Position numbers and translations under genes: made by a program
Shown: positions 63,977 to 64,000 of the stretch, piece by piece
Layout: each line of letters opens with the position of its first letter
Numbering within the stretch: the first letter of the stretch is position 1
Notes under the pieces: model-generated
Told to the model about the DNA's origin: nothing
Seen by the model: only the letters and a program-made list of their open reading frames with translations
Databases searched by the model: none
From: Amia ocellicauda
Lineage: Eukaryota; Chordata; Actinopteri; Amiiformes; Amiidae
Direction of reading: 5' to 3'
Length of the DNA: 64,000 nucleotides
Assembly: GCF_036373705.1 (NCBI RefSeq)
Contig: NC_089852.1
Location: forward strand, 29,004,707 to 29,068,706

Positions 63977-64000
63977 CTGAGAGAGAGAGAGAGAGAGAGA

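Overview
The window is nuclear DNA of a vertebrate, most likely a ray-finned fish. It has intron-bearing genes with GT/AG junctions, long CA/GT and GA microsatellites, Tc1/mariner and hAT transposons of fish type, and a tRNA-derived SINE with a fish-type tail. Compact genes and GC-rich coding exons would suit a non-teleost ray-finned fish or an early-branching teleost, but the species cannot be fixed from sequence alone. No bacterial, plasmid, CRISPR or retroviral (LTR) feature was recognised.

Layout. 1-2.5 kb: CWC25 (spliceosome factor, minus strand, 3' end outside the window). 3.1-4 kb: two tRNA-Cys(GCA) genes on the minus strand, separated by a dispersed repeat. 5.2-11.5 kb: a nest of DNA transposons five levels deep, four of them bounded by identifiable target-site duplications. 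12.5-15.5 kb: RPL23 (minus strand) with two apparently identical H/ACA snoRNA copies of SNORA21 type in introns 2 and 4. 16.2-19.3 kb: a decayed mariner-like element with a Tc1-like element inserted in it. 19.3-31.5 kb: gene-free DNA rich in microsatellites. 31.5-39.4 kb: SP6 (plus strand), with a probable noncoding first exon and a single coding exon.

40.9-44.7 kb: SCRN2 (plus). 46.5-48.7 kb: LRRC46 (plus; first coding exon not found). 49.3-58.5 kb: complete SP2 (minus, eight coding exons), with a transposon-like repeat in one intron and a promoter carrying a series of CCAAT and TGACG motifs. 58.5-61.5 kb: intergenic. 61.5-64 kb: the last three coding exons and 3' UTR of SOCS7 (minus).

The genes do not form one pathway. 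They are housekeeping genes (CWC25 splicing, RPL23 ribosome, tRNA-Cys), two Sp/KLF transcription factors (SP6, SP2), a secernin, an axonemal-type LRR protein and a SOCS-box ubiquitin-ligase adaptor. The set is informative as synteny: in human, SP2-SP6-SCRN2-LRRC46 lie together at 17q21.32, while SOCS7-CWC25-RPL23 lie at 17q12. Here both sets are interleaved within 64 kb.

Exon coordinates were read from splice consensus, conserved protein sequence and codon phase; the phases close consistently for CWC25, RPL23, SCRN2, SP2, SOCS7 and LRRC46 from its second exon on. Transposon ends were placed from inverted termini plus target duplications where both were visible.
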